From positions 20,775 to 84,774 of the forward strand of contig JAQTNK010000003.1 of the NCBI GenBank assembly GCA_028713915.1: 64,000 bases of DNA. Direction: 5' to 3'. The translations under genes were made by a program, and so were the position numbers. Shown here piece after piece: positions 19,309-27,559 of this stretch (positions within the stretch are counted from its first letter, which is position 1; each line of letters starts with the position of its first letter). The notes under the pieces are model-generated. The model had not been told where the DNA came from and did no database searches. It saw only the letters and a list, made by a program, of their open reading frames with translations. This DNA comes from Rhodocyclaceae bacterium (GTDB lineage: Bacteria > Pseudomonadota > Gammaproteobacteria > Burkholderiales > Rhodocyclaceae).

Positions 19309-20408
19309 GGCTTTTTCTCCTGCACCAGATCCTCCACCTTCACGGGCGCATGCGCCGCTTTCGCCGCTGCCTTCTTGCGGCGGTTGGCGTAGGCCATCGC
19401 GGCTCCGGCGGCGACGCCGGCCGCCGCCGCGATGCCGGCCGCCTTCTGCGCGTTCGTCGTCGGCATCGACAGCGCCTTGTAGAAGGGACCCGCGTCCCAG
19501 AAGCCCGGCTGCGAGCAGCCGAGGCAGCCGTGGCCCGACTGGATCGGGAAGGAGACGCCGTTGTTCCACTTCGTCGTGGCGCAGGCGTTGTAGGTCACCG
19601 GCCCCTTGCAGCCGAGCTTGAACAGGCACCAGCCCTTGCGCGCGCCCTCGTCGTCGAAGTTCTCGGCGAACTTGCCCTGGTCGTAGAAGGGACGGCGGTA
19701 GCAGCGGTCGTGGATGCTCTCGCCGTAGAAGATTTTCGGCCGGCCCAGGTCGTCGAGTTCCGGCAGGCTGCCGAAGGTCAGGAAGTGCGCCAGCACGCCG
19801 GTGATGACGACGGGAATCGGGGGACAACCCGGCACGTTGACGACCGGCTTGTCCTGGATCACTTGGCTGACCGGCACGGCGCCGGTCGGATTCGGCTGCG
19901 CGGCAGCGACGCCGCCGTAGGCCGCGCAGGTGCCGACGGCGATGATCGCCGCGGCGCCCTTGGCCGCTTCCCGCAGCATGTCGACGTTGCTGACGCCGGC
20001 GATGGTCGAGTAGCCGGGATTGCCGAGCGGCACCGAGCCGTCGACGATCAGCAGGTACTTGCCGGCGTTGGCGCGCATCGCGTCGTCGCGCGCCTGCTCC
20101 GCCGCCGCGCCCGAAGCCGCCTGCAGCGTGTGGTGGTAGTCGAGCGAGATTTGTTCGAGGATCAGGCCCTCGATGGTGGGCGTATGCGAGCGCGTCAGCG
20201 ACTCGGTGCAGCCCGTGCATTCCTGGAACGACAGCCAGATCACCGAGGCGCGCGACGCCTTTTCCAGCGCCGCAGCGATGGCGCCGACGCTGAAAGTCGG
20301 CAGCGCGTAAGCCGCGGCCAAGGTGGCGCAGAAACCGAGAAAATCGCGCCGACTGATGCCGGCGTCGCTCAAAGCGCCGCCGATGTTGTTTGCCGCCGGA
20401 CGTTTCAT
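19305..20408 (-). CDS. hynS: [NiFe] hydrogenase small subunit, Tat-exported
   Basis: A 367-residue Fe-S subunit. A twin-arginine signal SRRDFLGFCATLAAAYALP is near residue 19, so the enzyme faces the periplasm. Cluster ligands include QECTGCTESL (proximal), VGTCAAYGG, VPGCPPIP, and distal/medial cysteines in RCYRRPFYDQ, GWCLFKLGCKGP, YNACATTKWN and GHGCLGCSQPGFWD. A hydrophobic helix near the C terminus (AAGIAAAAGVAAGAAMAYA) followed by RRKK can anchor it in the membrane. It is first in the operon; an AT-rich promoter region with an inverted repeat lies upstream. Confidence 0.95.
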   Translation of the reverse strand: MKRPAANNIGGALSDAGISRRDFLGFCATLAAAYALPTFSVGAIAAALEKASRASVIWLSFQECTGCTESLTRSHTPTIEGLILEQISLDYHHTLQAASGAAAEQARDDAMRANAGKYLLIVDGSVPLGNPGYSTIAGVSNVDMLREAAKGAAAIIAVGTCAAYGGVAAAQPNPTGAVPVSQVIQDKPVVNVPGCPPIPVVITGVLAHFLTFGSLPELDDLGRPKIFYGESIHDRCYRRPFYDQGKFAENFDDEGARKGWCLFKLGCKGPVTYNACATTKWNNGVSFPIQSGHGCLGCSQPGFWDAGPFYKALSMPTTNAQKAAGIAAAAGVAAGAAMAYANRRKKAAAKAAHAPVKVEDLVQEKKP

Positions 20409-20450
20409 CTCTTCTCCCTGAGACGGATGCCAACCTCAAAACACGCTATC

Positions 20451-20484
20451 AATATATCAGGAGTTTCTAATGCAGCTAATAGAA
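20451..20484 (-). promoter_or_regulatory. Promoter and operator candidate of the hyn-isp operon
   Basis: On the minus strand TTAGCT (20479-20474) and TATATT (20456-20451) are 17 bp apart. TTCTA-N10-TAGAA (20465-20484) overlaps the -35 box. The segment is clearly AT-richer than the coding DNA around it. Identity of the regulator is unknown; it is not an FNR box. Confidence 0.4.
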
Positions 20485-20525
20485 CCTTCGCAAGCCCCCT
20501 GCTGATGGCGGGGCCATTGCCGCGC

Positions 20526-21704
20526 TCACTGCGGCAGCGTCCGCTCCGCCAGCCTGACCCAGTAGCGCATGCCCGCCGCAATGATTTCGTCATTGAAATC
20601 GTAGCGCGGGCTGTGCAGCGTGCAGCCGCCCGCGCCCGGCCCGTTGCCGAGCCAGGCATAGCAGCCGGGCACGATGCGCGACAGGTAAGCGAAATCTTCG
20701 GCGCCCATGCTCGGCTTGAGGTCCGTGAGCAGCGCGCCGCCGGCGCCGGCTTCCGCCACGACCTGGCGCGCCACCTCGCGGCAGACGCGGCTCGGTTCCG
20801 CGGCGTTGATGGTCGGCGGATAGCCGCGCTCGAACTGCAGGGCGACGGCGACGCGGTAGGTCGTGGCGATGCCGTCGCAGACGCGGCGCATGCCCGCTTC
20901 GAGCGCATCCTGAAGGTCGGGGCGGAACGAACGCACGGTGCCGCCCAGCACCGCCTGCGCCGGCAATATGTTGTCGGCATGGCCGGCATGGAAGCGCGTG
21001 ACGCTGACGACGGCGGCATCGAGCGGATCGGTCTCGCGGCTCACCAGCGTCTGCAGCGCCTGCACCAGCGCGGCGCCGGCCATCACCGTGTCGACCGCCT
21101 GGTGCGGCATGGCGGCGTGGCCGCCGCGGCCGTCGATGACGATCTCGAAGCGATCGGCCGCCGCCATCACCGGGCCTTCGATGACGGCGATGCTGCCCGC
21201 CGCGATACCGGGCCAGTTATGCAGACCGCATACCATCTGCATCGGGAAGCGATCGAACAGGCCATCCTCGACCATGACGCGGCCGCCGCCTTCGTGTTCT
21301 TCCGCCGGCTGGAAAATGAAATAGACGGTGCCGTCGAAGCGGCGCGTGCGCGCAAGCAGAGCGGCGGCGCCCAGCAACATCGCCGTGTGGCCGTCGTGGC
21401 CGCAGGCGTGCATGCAACCGGCATGGACGGAGCGATGCGCGAAGGCATTCGCCTCGTCGAGCGGCAGCGCGTCCATGTCGGCGCGCAGGCCGATGGCGCG
21501 CGGACTGTCGCCGCTCTTGAGCACGCCGACGATGCCGGTGCCGGCCAGGCCGCGCTGGACCTCGACGCCGGCGGCTTCGAGCTGCGCCGCGACGATGGCG
21601 GCAGTGCGCTCCTCGCGGAAGGCGAGTTCGGGATGGGCGTGGATGTCGCGGCGCAGCGCGGCGATGCGCGGCTGCAATTCGGCGATCAGGGCGGCGAGAT
21701 CCAT
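20526..21704 (-). CDS. M20-family amidohydrolase (hippurate hydrolase/aminoacylase-like)
   Basis: A 392-residue metallopeptidase-fold enzyme. Metal-ligand motifs are HACGHDGHTAML, FIFQPAEEHEGGG (catalytic Glu), GLHNWPG and the C-terminal PSMGAEDFAYL; the dimerisation domain starts at GRGGHAAMPHQAVD. Family members hydrolyse N-acyl amino acids, hippurate or indole-acetyl amino acids; the substrate cannot be told. No signal peptide, so cytosolic. The start at 21704 (MDLAALIAEL) is chosen over upstream codons because homology begins there. Confidence 0.9.
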   Translation of the reverse strand: MDLAALIAELQPRIAALRRDIHAHPELAFREERTAAIVAAQLEAAGVEVQRGLAGTGIVGVLKSGDSPRAIGLRADMDALPLDEANAFAHRSVHAGCMHACGHDGHTAMLLGAAALLARTRRFDGTVYFIFQPAEEHEGGGRVMVEDGLFDRFPMQMVCGLHNWPGIAAGSIAVIEGPVMAAADRFEIVIDGRGGHAAMPHQAVDTVMAGAALVQALQTLVSRETDPLDAAVVSVTRFHAGHADNILPAQAVLGGTVRSFRPDLQDALEAGMRRVCDGIATTYRVAVALQFERGYPPTINAAEPSRVCREVARQVVAEAGAGGALLTDLKPSMGAEDFAYLSRIVPGCYAWLGNGPGAGGCTLHSPRYDFNDEIIAAGMRYWVRLAERTLPQ

Positions 21705-21776
21705 GGGCTTCTCACGTCGTTGGGATGCAACGGCCATTGTGCCGCCAAGACCTCGCTTCGGCAACGCCGCCGCAAC

Positions 21777-21806
21777 AAAAAAAGGCAGGGATGACCCTGC
21801 CTTTTT
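21777..21806 (-). terminator. Terminator of the rpsF-rplI operon
   Basis: GGCAGGG (21784-21790), ATGA loop, CCCTGCC (21795-21801), flanked by A-runs and T-runs. On the minus strand it ends with seven T residues (21783-21777). It lies 20 bp after the rplI stop. Confidence 0.9.
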
Positions 21807-21825
21807 CCATGACGCCGCTACGGCT

Positions 21826-22275
21826 TTACTGCTCGGCGATTACCGCGACGGTGATCGTTGCCATGACGTCGGCATGAACGCCGATTTCCACCTGGTTCTC
21901 GCCGATGACCTTGAACGGGCCTTCCGGCATGCGGATCTCCACCTTATCGACCTCGAAGCCCTTGGCCTTCAGCGCCTCGGCGATGTCGATGTTGGAGACC
22001 GAACCGAACAGGCGGCCATCGACGCCGGCCTTGCGGGCGATTTCGACCTTCTGGCCTTCGAGCTTGGCGGCTTTTTCCTGGGCCGCGGCAAGCTTTTCGG
22101 CATGCAGCTTTTCCAGTTCGGCGCGCTTCTCTTCGAACACCTTGCGGTTCTCGGCGGTGGCGCGCTTGGCCTTGCCTTGCGGGATCAGGTAATTGCGGGC
22201 ATAACCGTCCTTGACCTTGACGACGTCGCCGAGGCCGCCGAGGTTCACCACCTTGTCCATCAATATGATTTGCAT
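21826..22275 (-). CDS. rplI: 50S ribosomal protein L9
   Basis: A 149-residue ribosomal protein of full length: [32 protein letters not shown] (cited in parts: [23 protein letters not shown]) is the L9 signature, followed by the long connecting helix and a C-terminal domain ([16 protein letters not shown]). It binds 23S rRNA near the L1 stalk. Last gene of rpsF-priB-rpsR-rplI, with the operon terminator just after it. Confidence 0.97.
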   Translation of the reverse strand: MQIILMDKVVNLGGLGDVVKVKDGYARNYLIPQGKAKRATAENRKVFEEKRAELEKLHAEKLAAAQEKAAKLEGQKVEIARKAGVDGRLFGSVSNIDIAEALKAKGFEVDKVEIRMPEGPFKVIGENQVEIGVHADVMATITVAVIAEQ

Positions 22276-22287
22276 GGCGGTCTCCTC

Positions 22288-22566
22288 TTACTGGTGCAGG
22301 TCGGTGTAGGGCATCAGCGCCAGGAAGCGGGCGCGCTTGATGGCCGTGGAGAGCTGGCGCTGGTAGCCGCTCTTGGTGCCGGTGATGCGGGCCGGCATGA
22401 TCTTGCCGTTCTCGCCGATGAAATCCTTGAGGATGTCGATATCCTTGTAATCGATCTCTTCGATCTTCTCGGCGGAGAAGCGGCAGAACTTGCGGCGCTT
22501 GAACAGGCTGCGGCCCTTGTCGTCCTTCTTCTTGCCGGCGGTCTTACTTTTCGGTTTGAAAGCCAT
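22288..22566 (-). CDS. rpsR: 30S ribosomal protein S18
   Basis: A 92-residue protein with an N-terminal lysine-rich extension ([19 protein letters not shown]), the core FKRRKFCRF and [11 protein letters not shown], and [21 protein letters not shown]18 pairs with S6 on the platform of the 30S subunit. The start at 22566 lies 23 bp inside the end of priB. An in-frame ATG upstream (22590) would lie deeper in priB and is not used. Confidence 0.97.
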   Translation of the reverse strand: MAFKPKSKTAGKKKDDKGRSLFKRRKFCRFSAEKIEEIDYKDIDILKDFIGENGKIMPARITGTKSGYQRQLSTAIKRARFLALMPYTDLHQ

Positions 22567-22885
22567 TTTCGTTTCCTTCCAAAAATTCAATTTTCGTCAC
22601 ATGCAGCACGGGGCTTCGGCTCTTGACGCTCCTGGCGGCGAGGAACCCGGTGAGTTCCAGGCCGTCGCCGGGGGCGGCGTCCTTGAGCAGCAGCGCCGGG
22701 GCACCCAGAGCGACGCAGGCGATTTCGCATTCGACCCGTCGCGGCTTTTCCGCTTCGCTTTGTTCCGACTCGTGGCCGAGGCGGAATTCGATGGCGGGCA
22801 GGCCGGCAGGGGTGTAGCGCAACGAGCCGCGCTCGAGCAGCGTTCCGGAGATCTCGATCCGGTTGGCCGCCGCTTGGGCTACCAC
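22544..22885 (-). CDS. priB: Primosomal replication protein PriB (single-strand DNA-binding)
   Basis: A 113-residue OB-fold protein: [45 protein letters not shown] and LTGFLAARS follow the PriB/SSB pattern. PriB helps PriA restart stalled forks. Position between rpsF and rpsR is the standard one for betaproteobacteria and enterobacteria. It overlaps rpsR by 23 bp. Confidence 0.92.
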   Translation of the reverse strand: MVAQAAANRIEISGTLLERGSLRYTPAGLPAIEFRLGHESEQSEAEKPRRVECEIACVALGAPALLLKDAAPGDGLELTGFLAARSVKSRSPVLHVTKIEFLEGNENGFQTEK

Positions 22886-22900
22886 GGTGCCGCGTCAGCC

Positions 22901-23290
22901 TCAGGCTGCGGCAGCGGGTTCCGCCTTCACTTCGGCCACCGGCGCGGCGGCAGCAGTCAAGGACTTCGACTTCTCCTCCTTCATCATCGGAGAAGGCGTC
23001 ACCACGGCCTTGCTGGCCTTGACGGTCAGGTGGCGCAGCACGGCGTCGTTGAACTTGAAGGCGTGCTCGAGTTCGGCCAGCGTCTCGCCGTCGCACTCGA
23101 TGTTCATCAGCACGTAATGGGCCTTGTGCACCTTCTGGATCGGGTAAGCCATCTGCCGACGGCCCCAGTCTTCGAGGCGGTGGATCTGGCCGTTGCGGCC
23201 GGTCACGAGCGTCTTGTAGCGCTCGATCATCGCCGGCACCTGCTCGGACTGATCAGGGTGGACGATGAAAACGATTTCATAATGTCGCAT
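22901..23290 (-). CDS. rpsF: 30S ribosomal protein S6
   Basis: A 129-residue protein: [20 protein letters not shown] and [20 protein letters not shown] are diagnostic, with [18 protein letters not shown] at the end of the fold and an alanine-rich tail. It binds S18 on the 30S platform. First gene of the operon. GGAG precedes the ATG at 23290. Confidence 0.97.
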   Translation of the reverse strand: MRHYEIVFIVHPDQSEQVPAMIERYKTLVTGRNGQIHRLEDWGRRQMAYPIQKVHKAHYVLMNIECDGETLAELEHAFKFNDAVLRHLTVKASKAVVTPSPMMKEEKSKSLTAAAAPVAEVKAEPAAAA

Positions 23291-23456
23291 GCAATCTCCT
23301 TGTGGCTGATAACCCCCCCGCATGCGTTACGGGTGGGGAAAGGTGGAAAACCGCGTATTCTACTGTGGAAACCCGGACAGGGCAAGGGAACACACCGCAG
23401 CGCGAAGGCCGCTCTTCCCGCAGCGAACCGGACAAACGCCGACCGATAATCCGACG

Positions 23457-24371
23457 ATGGAAAACATGCCGCAAATCCCGCCGCTCCCGCCGACGATCGT
23501 CGACGCACGATTTTCAGACCTTGGCGGCTGGCTCGAGTTCTATCGCCAGGCCGACCTGCCGGTGCTGCGGCACACCGCCCACGAACTCGAGCGGCTGCGC
23601 GAAACCGCGGAAAACGTCAATGGCCGCGCCCTTTCCGCCATCATCCTGCGCGACCCGCTGATGACGCTGCGCGTGCTCGGCTTCATCGAGAAGAACCGGG
23701 GCAAGCGCCAGGACACCGACATCACGACCATCGAGCGCGCCTTGATGATGATCGGCATCGGGCCGTTCTTCAACGCCTTCCAGGATCTGCCCCTGGTCGA
23801 GGACCGCCTGAAGGGCCACCCCAAGGCGCTGCTGGGCCTGCTCAAGGTCATCGCCCGCGCGCGCAAGGCGGCCTTCTGGGCGCGCGACTGGGCGGCCCTG
23901 CGCCACGACCTGAGCACCGACGAAGTCATCGTTGCGACGCTGCTGCACGACTACGCCGAGATCCTCATGTGGTGCTTCGCGCCCGCCCTCGCCACCCAGG
24001 TCAAGGATCGGCAGACGCAGGACCGCACGCTGCGCTCCGTCGCCATCCAGGCCGAAGTGTATGGAATTCCGCTCTACGAGCTGAAGCTGGCGCTGGCCGA
24101 GGAATGGCATCTGCCCGAACTGCTCACTTCGCTCATGGATGCCGAGAACGCCGCGCAGCCGCGCGTGCGCAACGTCAAGCTGGCGGTCGACCTAGCGCGC
24201 CATTCGGCCAACGGCTGGGACGACGCCGCGCTGCCCGACGACTACACGGCCATCGCCGACCTGCTGCGTGTGAACGAGCCGACGATCAAGAAACGCATCG
24301 GCGTGCCCGAGCCCCAGCCCGAGCCGGATGCGGCAGCCGCCGCCGACGCTAGCCGCAGTAGCGCAGATTGA
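23457..24371 (+). CDS. HDOD-domain protein
   Basis: A 304-residue protein with an HDOD domain from about residue 40 to 260: LPVLRHTAHELERL, ALSAIILRDPLMTLRVLGFI, IERALMMIGIGPFFNAF, and VIVATLLHDYAEILMWCFAP with an HD pair. The C terminus is acidic and alanine-rich (PEPQPEPDAAAAADAS). HDOD proteins act in signalling; the partner is unknown. It shares only the fold with the HDOD gene at 5747. It diverges from rpsF across 166 bp. Confidence 0.78.
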   Translation: MENMPQIPPLPPTIVDARFSDLGGWLEFYRQADLPVLRHTAHELERLRETAENVNGRALSAIILRDPLMTLRVLGFIEKNRGKRQDTDITTIERALMMIGIGPFFNAFQDLPLVEDRLKGHPKALLGLLKVIARARKAAFWARDWAALRHDLSTDEVIVATLLHDYAEILMWCFAPALATQVKDRQTQDRTLRSVAIQAEVYGIPLYELKLALAEEWHLPELLTSLMDAENAAQPRVRNVKLAVDLARHSANGWDDAALPDDYTAIADLLRVNEPTIKKRIGVPEPQPEPDAAAAADASRSSAD

Positions 24372-24534
24372 CGTAGTCGAGCAGCATTCCCGGCTGCTGG
24401 TAGCCGATGAAGGCGAGCGCCGCCAGCGCCGTCAGCGCGACCAGCCCCAACGCAAGCCAGAGCGTCTTGCGGCAAGGCCGGCGGGCGCTTGCCGTATCAT
24501 GTCGCCCACATCCATTGCTCGGGGAGGAAGTCAT
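24349..24534 (-). CDS. Small single-span membrane protein (tentative)
   Basis: A 61-residue frame reading MTSSPSNGCGRHDTASARR, then one strong hydrophobic span (LWLALGLVALTALAALAFIG) and a C terminus QQPGMLLDYVNLRYCG. The N-in/C-out pattern with a basic flank is plausible. It is antisense to the 3' end of the HDOD gene (23 bp) and to the first two bases of lemA. No clear ribosome site. It could be a real small protein or a chance frame in GC-rich DNA. Confidence 0.4.
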   Translation of the reverse strand: MTSSPSNGCGRHDTASARRPCRKTLWLALGLVALTALAALAFIGYQQPGMLLDYVNLRYCG

Positions 24535-25105
24535 GGGATTGGAGTCCATCCTGTTTCTCGGTGCGGCGCTGGTGATTTTCGTCTACGGCATCATGCTCTA
24601 CAACGGCCTGGTGCAAGTCAAGCATGCCGTCGCCAGAGCCTGGGCCAACATCGACGTCCTGCTCAAGCAGCGCCACGACGAGTTGCCCAAGCTGGTGGAA
24701 ACCTGCAAGCAGTATAAGCAGTTCGAGCAGGCGACGCTGGCGCGCGTCGTCGCGGCGCGCTCGCAGGTGCAGGCGGCGCGCGAACGCCAGGACGTGCAGG
24801 CGCTGGGGCAGGCCGAGGGCGCGCTGCGGGCCGGCGTCGGCCAGATTTTCGCCGTCGCCGAAAGCTATCCCGAACTCAAGGCCAACGAAAGCTTCATGCA
24901 GCTGCAAGGCCGCATCACGTCGCTGGAAGACGCCATCGCCGACCGCCGCGAACTCTACAACGAGGCCGCCAACATCAACAACGTGCGCATCGAGCAATTC
25001 CCCGACCTGATCATCGCCCAGGCGTTCCGCTTCGACGCCAAGCCGTTGCTCGAATTCTCGTCGGCGGAGAAAGCGGACGTGGACATGAAGGCGCTCTTCG
25101 GCTGA
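24533..25105 (+). CDS. lemA: LemA-family membrane protein
   Basis: A 190-residue protein with one N-terminal membrane span (SILFLGAALVIFVYGIMLYN) and a helical body: VKHAVARAWANIDVLLKQRH, DELPKLVETCKQY, AVAESYPELKANESFMQLQ, and YNEAANINNVRIEQFPD are LemA signatures. The role in bacteria is unknown; LemA genes often stand next to GIDE or TPM genes, as here, where a GIDE-domain gene follows 13 bp downstream. GGGGAGG precedes the ATG at 24533. Confidence 0.92.
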   Translation: MGLESILFLGAALVIFVYGIMLYNGLVQVKHAVARAWANIDVLLKQRHDELPKLVETCKQYKQFEQATLARVVAARSQVQAARERQDVQALGQAEGALRAGVGQIFAVAESYPELKANESFMQLQGRITSLEDAIADRRELYNEAANINNVRIEQFPDLIIAQAFRFDAKPLLEFSSAEKADVDMKALFG

Positions 25106-25118
25106 ACGACGCGCCGCC

Positions 25119-26015
25119 ATGATCGTCCGGCTGCGGCGCGAATATGGCCGCTTCATCACCTCGGGCGGCCAGCTGCTGCTGCTTGCCGTCGGCCTGCGCA
25201 TCGATACGCCGCGCGGCTGGCTCGCCTGCGCCGGACTCATCGCCGCCATCAGCCTGATCGCCTGGACCTCGACCTACCGGCGCGCCCGCGCCATCGACGA
25301 TACGCCGACGGCGAAAATCGCCTCGGCGGCCCAGGGCTACACCGAGCTGCTGGGGCGCGGCCGCGCCCTGGGCGGCACGCCGGTGACCTCGCCGCTGAAG
25401 CACCTGCCCTGCCTCTGGTACCGCTATCTGGTCGAACGGCGCCGCAATGACAATTGGGAACGCGAATCGTCGGGCGAATCGGACGCGTCGTTCATCATCG
25501 ACGACGGCAGCGGCGAATGTCTGGTCGATCCTGCCGGCGCCGAGATCCTGCCCGCGCTGAAGGACGCGTGGACCGAGTGCGACCGGCGCTACACGGAATG
25601 GCGGCTGCTCGGCGAAGAGAAGATCTACGCGCTGGGACAGTTCCAGACGCGCCGCGCCGACGATCTCGGCAGCGACCGCGAGGAGGCGATCAAGGCGCTG
25701 CTGGCGGCATGGAAGCAGACCCCGCGCGAACTGCTCAGACGCTTCGATCTCGACGGCAACGGCGAGCTCGACATGCGCGAATGGGAACTGGCGCGGGCGC
25801 AGGCCCGGCGCGATGTCGAGCGCATGGAACGCGAGGCGAACCGGCAGTCGGACATCCACTTGCTGCGCCAGCCCGATGATGGGCGCCTCTACCTGATTTC
25901 CAGCTTGCCGCCCGAGCAGCTTTCGCGCCGCTATCGCTGGTGGTCGCTGGCGCATTTGGCCATATTCTTCGGCGCTCTCGCCGGCGCCGCCAGCGCACTG
26001 AGCATGGCCGCCTGA
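25119..26015 (+). CDS. GIDE-domain membrane protein with an inserted EF-hand
   Basis: A 298-residue protein, hydrophobic near both ends (ITSGGQLLLLAVGLRID..., HLAIFFGALAGAASALSM), with a GIDE domain between (YTELLGRGRALGGTPVTSPL, PCLWYRYLVERRRNDNWE, SFIIDDGSGECLVDPAGAE). A canonical EF-hand loop, DLDGNGELDMRE, occupies residues 210-221 with D1, D3, N5, G6 and E12 all present, so it may bind calcium. GIDE is named after the mammalian MUL1/GIDE membrane E3 ligase, but no RING is present. It is paired with lemA and probably cotranscribed. Confidence 0.85.
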   Translation: MIVRLRREYGRFITSGGQLLLLAVGLRIDTPRGWLACAGLIAAISLIAWTSTYRRARAIDDTPTAKIASAAQGYTELLGRGRALGGTPVTSPLKHLPCLWYRYLVERRRNDNWERESSGESDASFIIDDGSGECLVDPAGAEILPALKDAWTECDRRYTEWRLLGEEKIYALGQFQTRRADDLGSDREEAIKALLAAWKQTPRELLRRFDLDGNGELDMREWELARAQARRDVERMEREANRQSDIHLLRQPDDGRLYLISSLPPEQLSRRYRWWSLAHLAIFFGALAGAASALSMAA

Positions 26016-26044
26016 AGCGCGACCCGCTACAATACGCGCCTCGC

Positions 26045-26120
26045 GCCCTCGTAGCTCAGTGGATAGAGCGACCGCCTCCTAAGCGGTAGGTCTCAGGTTC
26101 GATTCCTGACTTGGGCGCCA
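26045..26120 (+). tRNA. tRNA-Arg, anticodon CCT
   Basis: A 76-nt cloverleaf: D-arm GCTC...GAGC, anticodon arm ACCGC-CTCCTAA-GCGGT with anticodon CCT (reads AGG), T-arm TCAGG-TTCGATT-CCTGA, and encoded CCA (26118-26120). The acceptor stem pairs GCCCTCG (26045-26051) with CTTGGGC (26110-26116), leaving two adjacent mismatches (pairs 5-68 U-U and 6-67 C-U). It stands alone between the GIDE gene and a small gene. Confidence 0.88.
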
Positions 26121-26186
26121 GCCACAAAATCCGCATATGCGCTGCGCAGGACTGCTACAGTGCGGCTTTCCCCTAGGAGTTCGCCC

Positions 26187-26438
26187 ATGAAGAACCTCAC
26201 TGTGTTGATACGGGCTGAGTTGGAAGTGCCGGACGACTGGGAACTGGTCGAGCATCCTTCCGGAATTCAGGTGCTCAAGATCGGCGAGCATTTTGTCGAT
26301 TTCGACATCGCTCCGCTGGCGACGAAATCGCCCGACCTCGACGCGGAATGGTCGGACAGCGATTCCGATGTCGTGGCCGAAGTGCTCGACGCCGTCGTCG
26401 GGCTGGAAGCCGAGCTGGAAATCAACACGCGCCACTGA
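26187..26438 (+). CDS. Small acidic protein of unknown function
   Basis: An 83-residue protein I do not recognise. Sequence begins MKNLTVLIRAELEVPDDWEL and is acidic (EWSDSDSDVVAEVLDAVV). Secondary structure looks like beta strands followed by a C-terminal helix. No signal peptide or membrane span. Start 26187 has TAGGAG about 10 bp upstream. It follows the tRNA gene by 66 bp. Confidence 0.6.
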   Translation: MKNLTVLIRAELEVPDDWELVEHPSGIQVLKIGEHFVDFDIAPLATKSPDLDAEWSDSDSDVVAEVLDAVVGLEAELEINTRH

Positions 26439-26658
26439 GCAAGCTGGTCGCCGAGAACTCGCTCGAGTTCCGCAGGCACTCTCCGCAGGCAGCGACGACG
26501 CCGGCCGCCAGGGCATCAGCGTCCGCAAAAATTCGCCGTCCGGCCGCGACGACTCGTCGCTAGTCCGAATGGCCCGGTCTTCTTCGACAAGAGCGCGCGC
26601 AAGGCATGCTATTTCTTGGCATTGCTGTCCCGCCCAACGCCTTCAAGGAGATTCCCAC
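26439..26658. other. Intergenic region before the PsiF-repeat gene
   Basis: About 220 bp without a supported gene. Short open frames on both strands lack ribosome sites and motifs. No hairpin with a T-run was seen. It probably carries the promoter of the gene at 26659. Confidence 0.4.
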
Positions 26659-26949
26659 ATGTCCAAACTAATCGCCGCAGTAATCGCGTCGCTGTTTGCC
26701 GCGAGCATGGCGCTTGCGCAAGCGCCCGCCTCCGATTGCGAATCGAAGGCAATCGGCAAGAACGGCAAGCCGCTCGCCGGCGCCGCCAAGGCATCGTTCA
26801 TGAAGAAGTGCGAGGCCGGCGCCAAGGATGCGGCGGGGGCCGAGAGCTGCGAAGCCAAGGCCGTCGGCAAGAACGGCAAGCCGCTTGCCGGCGCCGCCAA
26901 GGCGTCGTTCATGAAGAAGTGCGAGGCCGAGGCGAAGAGCGCCAAGTAG
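26659..26949 (+). CDS. psiF: Secreted PsiF-repeat protein
   Basis: A 96-residue protein with a signal peptide (MSKLIAAVIASLFAASMALA, cut after AQA) and two copies of the PsiF repeat, each with the pattern C-x-K-A-x-GKNGKPLAGAAKASFMKKC. The two copies at DNA level (26746-26817 and 26857-26928) differ in 4 of 72 positions. The family is named for a phosphate-starvation-inducible protein of E. coli, function unknown. AAGGAG at 26645-26650 supports the start. Confidence 0.85.
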   Translation: MSKLIAAVIASLFAASMALAQAPASDCESKAIGKNGKPLAGAAKASFMKKCEAGAKDAAGAESCEAKAVGKNGKPLAGAAKASFMKKCEAEAKSAK

Positions 26950-27030
26950 CATCGCGCGCGACCGCGCCGAACTGCCGCCCCAGCGCCCGAACGGTGTATA
27001 TTAGTCGGAACTAATGCGCTGGAGGCGGCC

Positions 27031-27513
27031 ATGGAAAGCGACGCGACGAAGACGCTCGGGGAACAAGCCTACGAAAAGGCATTGAAGTACGAACTCGACT
27101 ACGGCTGCTGCCCGCAATGCGTGCTCGCGGCCGTGCAGGAAACGGTCGGGGTGATCGACGACCAGACCATCAAGGCCAGCCACGGACTCTCCGGCGGCGG
27201 CGGGCTGCTCGGCGAAGGCATCTGCGGTGCCCTGAGCGGCGGGCTGCTGGCGCTGTCCGCGAAGTACGGACGCGAGCGCGACAAGTTCGACAAGGGACGC
27301 AACATCAACAACTTCAAGAAGGCCCGGGAACTCACCGAGCGCTTCCGCGACGAATTCGGCGGCGTCACCTGCCGCGAATTGCAGTACCAGTTCACCGGCC
27401 TCACTTATGACATGTGGGATGCCGCCCAATATCAGGCGTTCGACAAGGCGCGCGGCAAGCGCTGCGCGCAGGCGACGGGCACCGTGACGAAGTGGGTCGT
27501 GGAACTGCTGTAA
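27031..27513 (+). CDS. C_GCAxxG_C_C family protein (probable redox protein)
   Basis: A 160-residue protein with the spaced cysteines and glycines of this family: YGCCPQCVLAAVQE near residue 29, LLGEGICGALSGGLLALSAK, and GVTCRELQYQF; one more cysteine (KRCAQATG) near the C terminus. Such proteins are thought to bind a metal or redox cofactor, sometimes next to oxidoreductases; function not established. GGAGG at 27020-27024 precedes the start at 27031. It stands between the PsiF gene and a convergent chemoreceptor gene. Confidence 0.85.
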   Translation: MESDATKTLGEQAYEKALKYELDYGCCPQCVLAAVQETVGVIDDQTIKASHGLSGGGGLLGEGICGALSGGLLALSAKYGRERDKFDKGRNINNFKKARELTERFRDEFGGVTCRELQYQFTGLTYDMWDAAQYQAFDKARGKRCAQATGTVTKWVVELL

Positions 27514-27559
27514 GCGCCGCGCAGGCACGGGCCGGAAGCGCCCGCGCCGCCGTCCTGCG

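Noticed and set aside
26079-26528. Minus-strand frame ending QESNLRPTA
   Set aside because: The ending is a well-known translation artefact of tRNA genes, and the tRNA at 26045 explains it.
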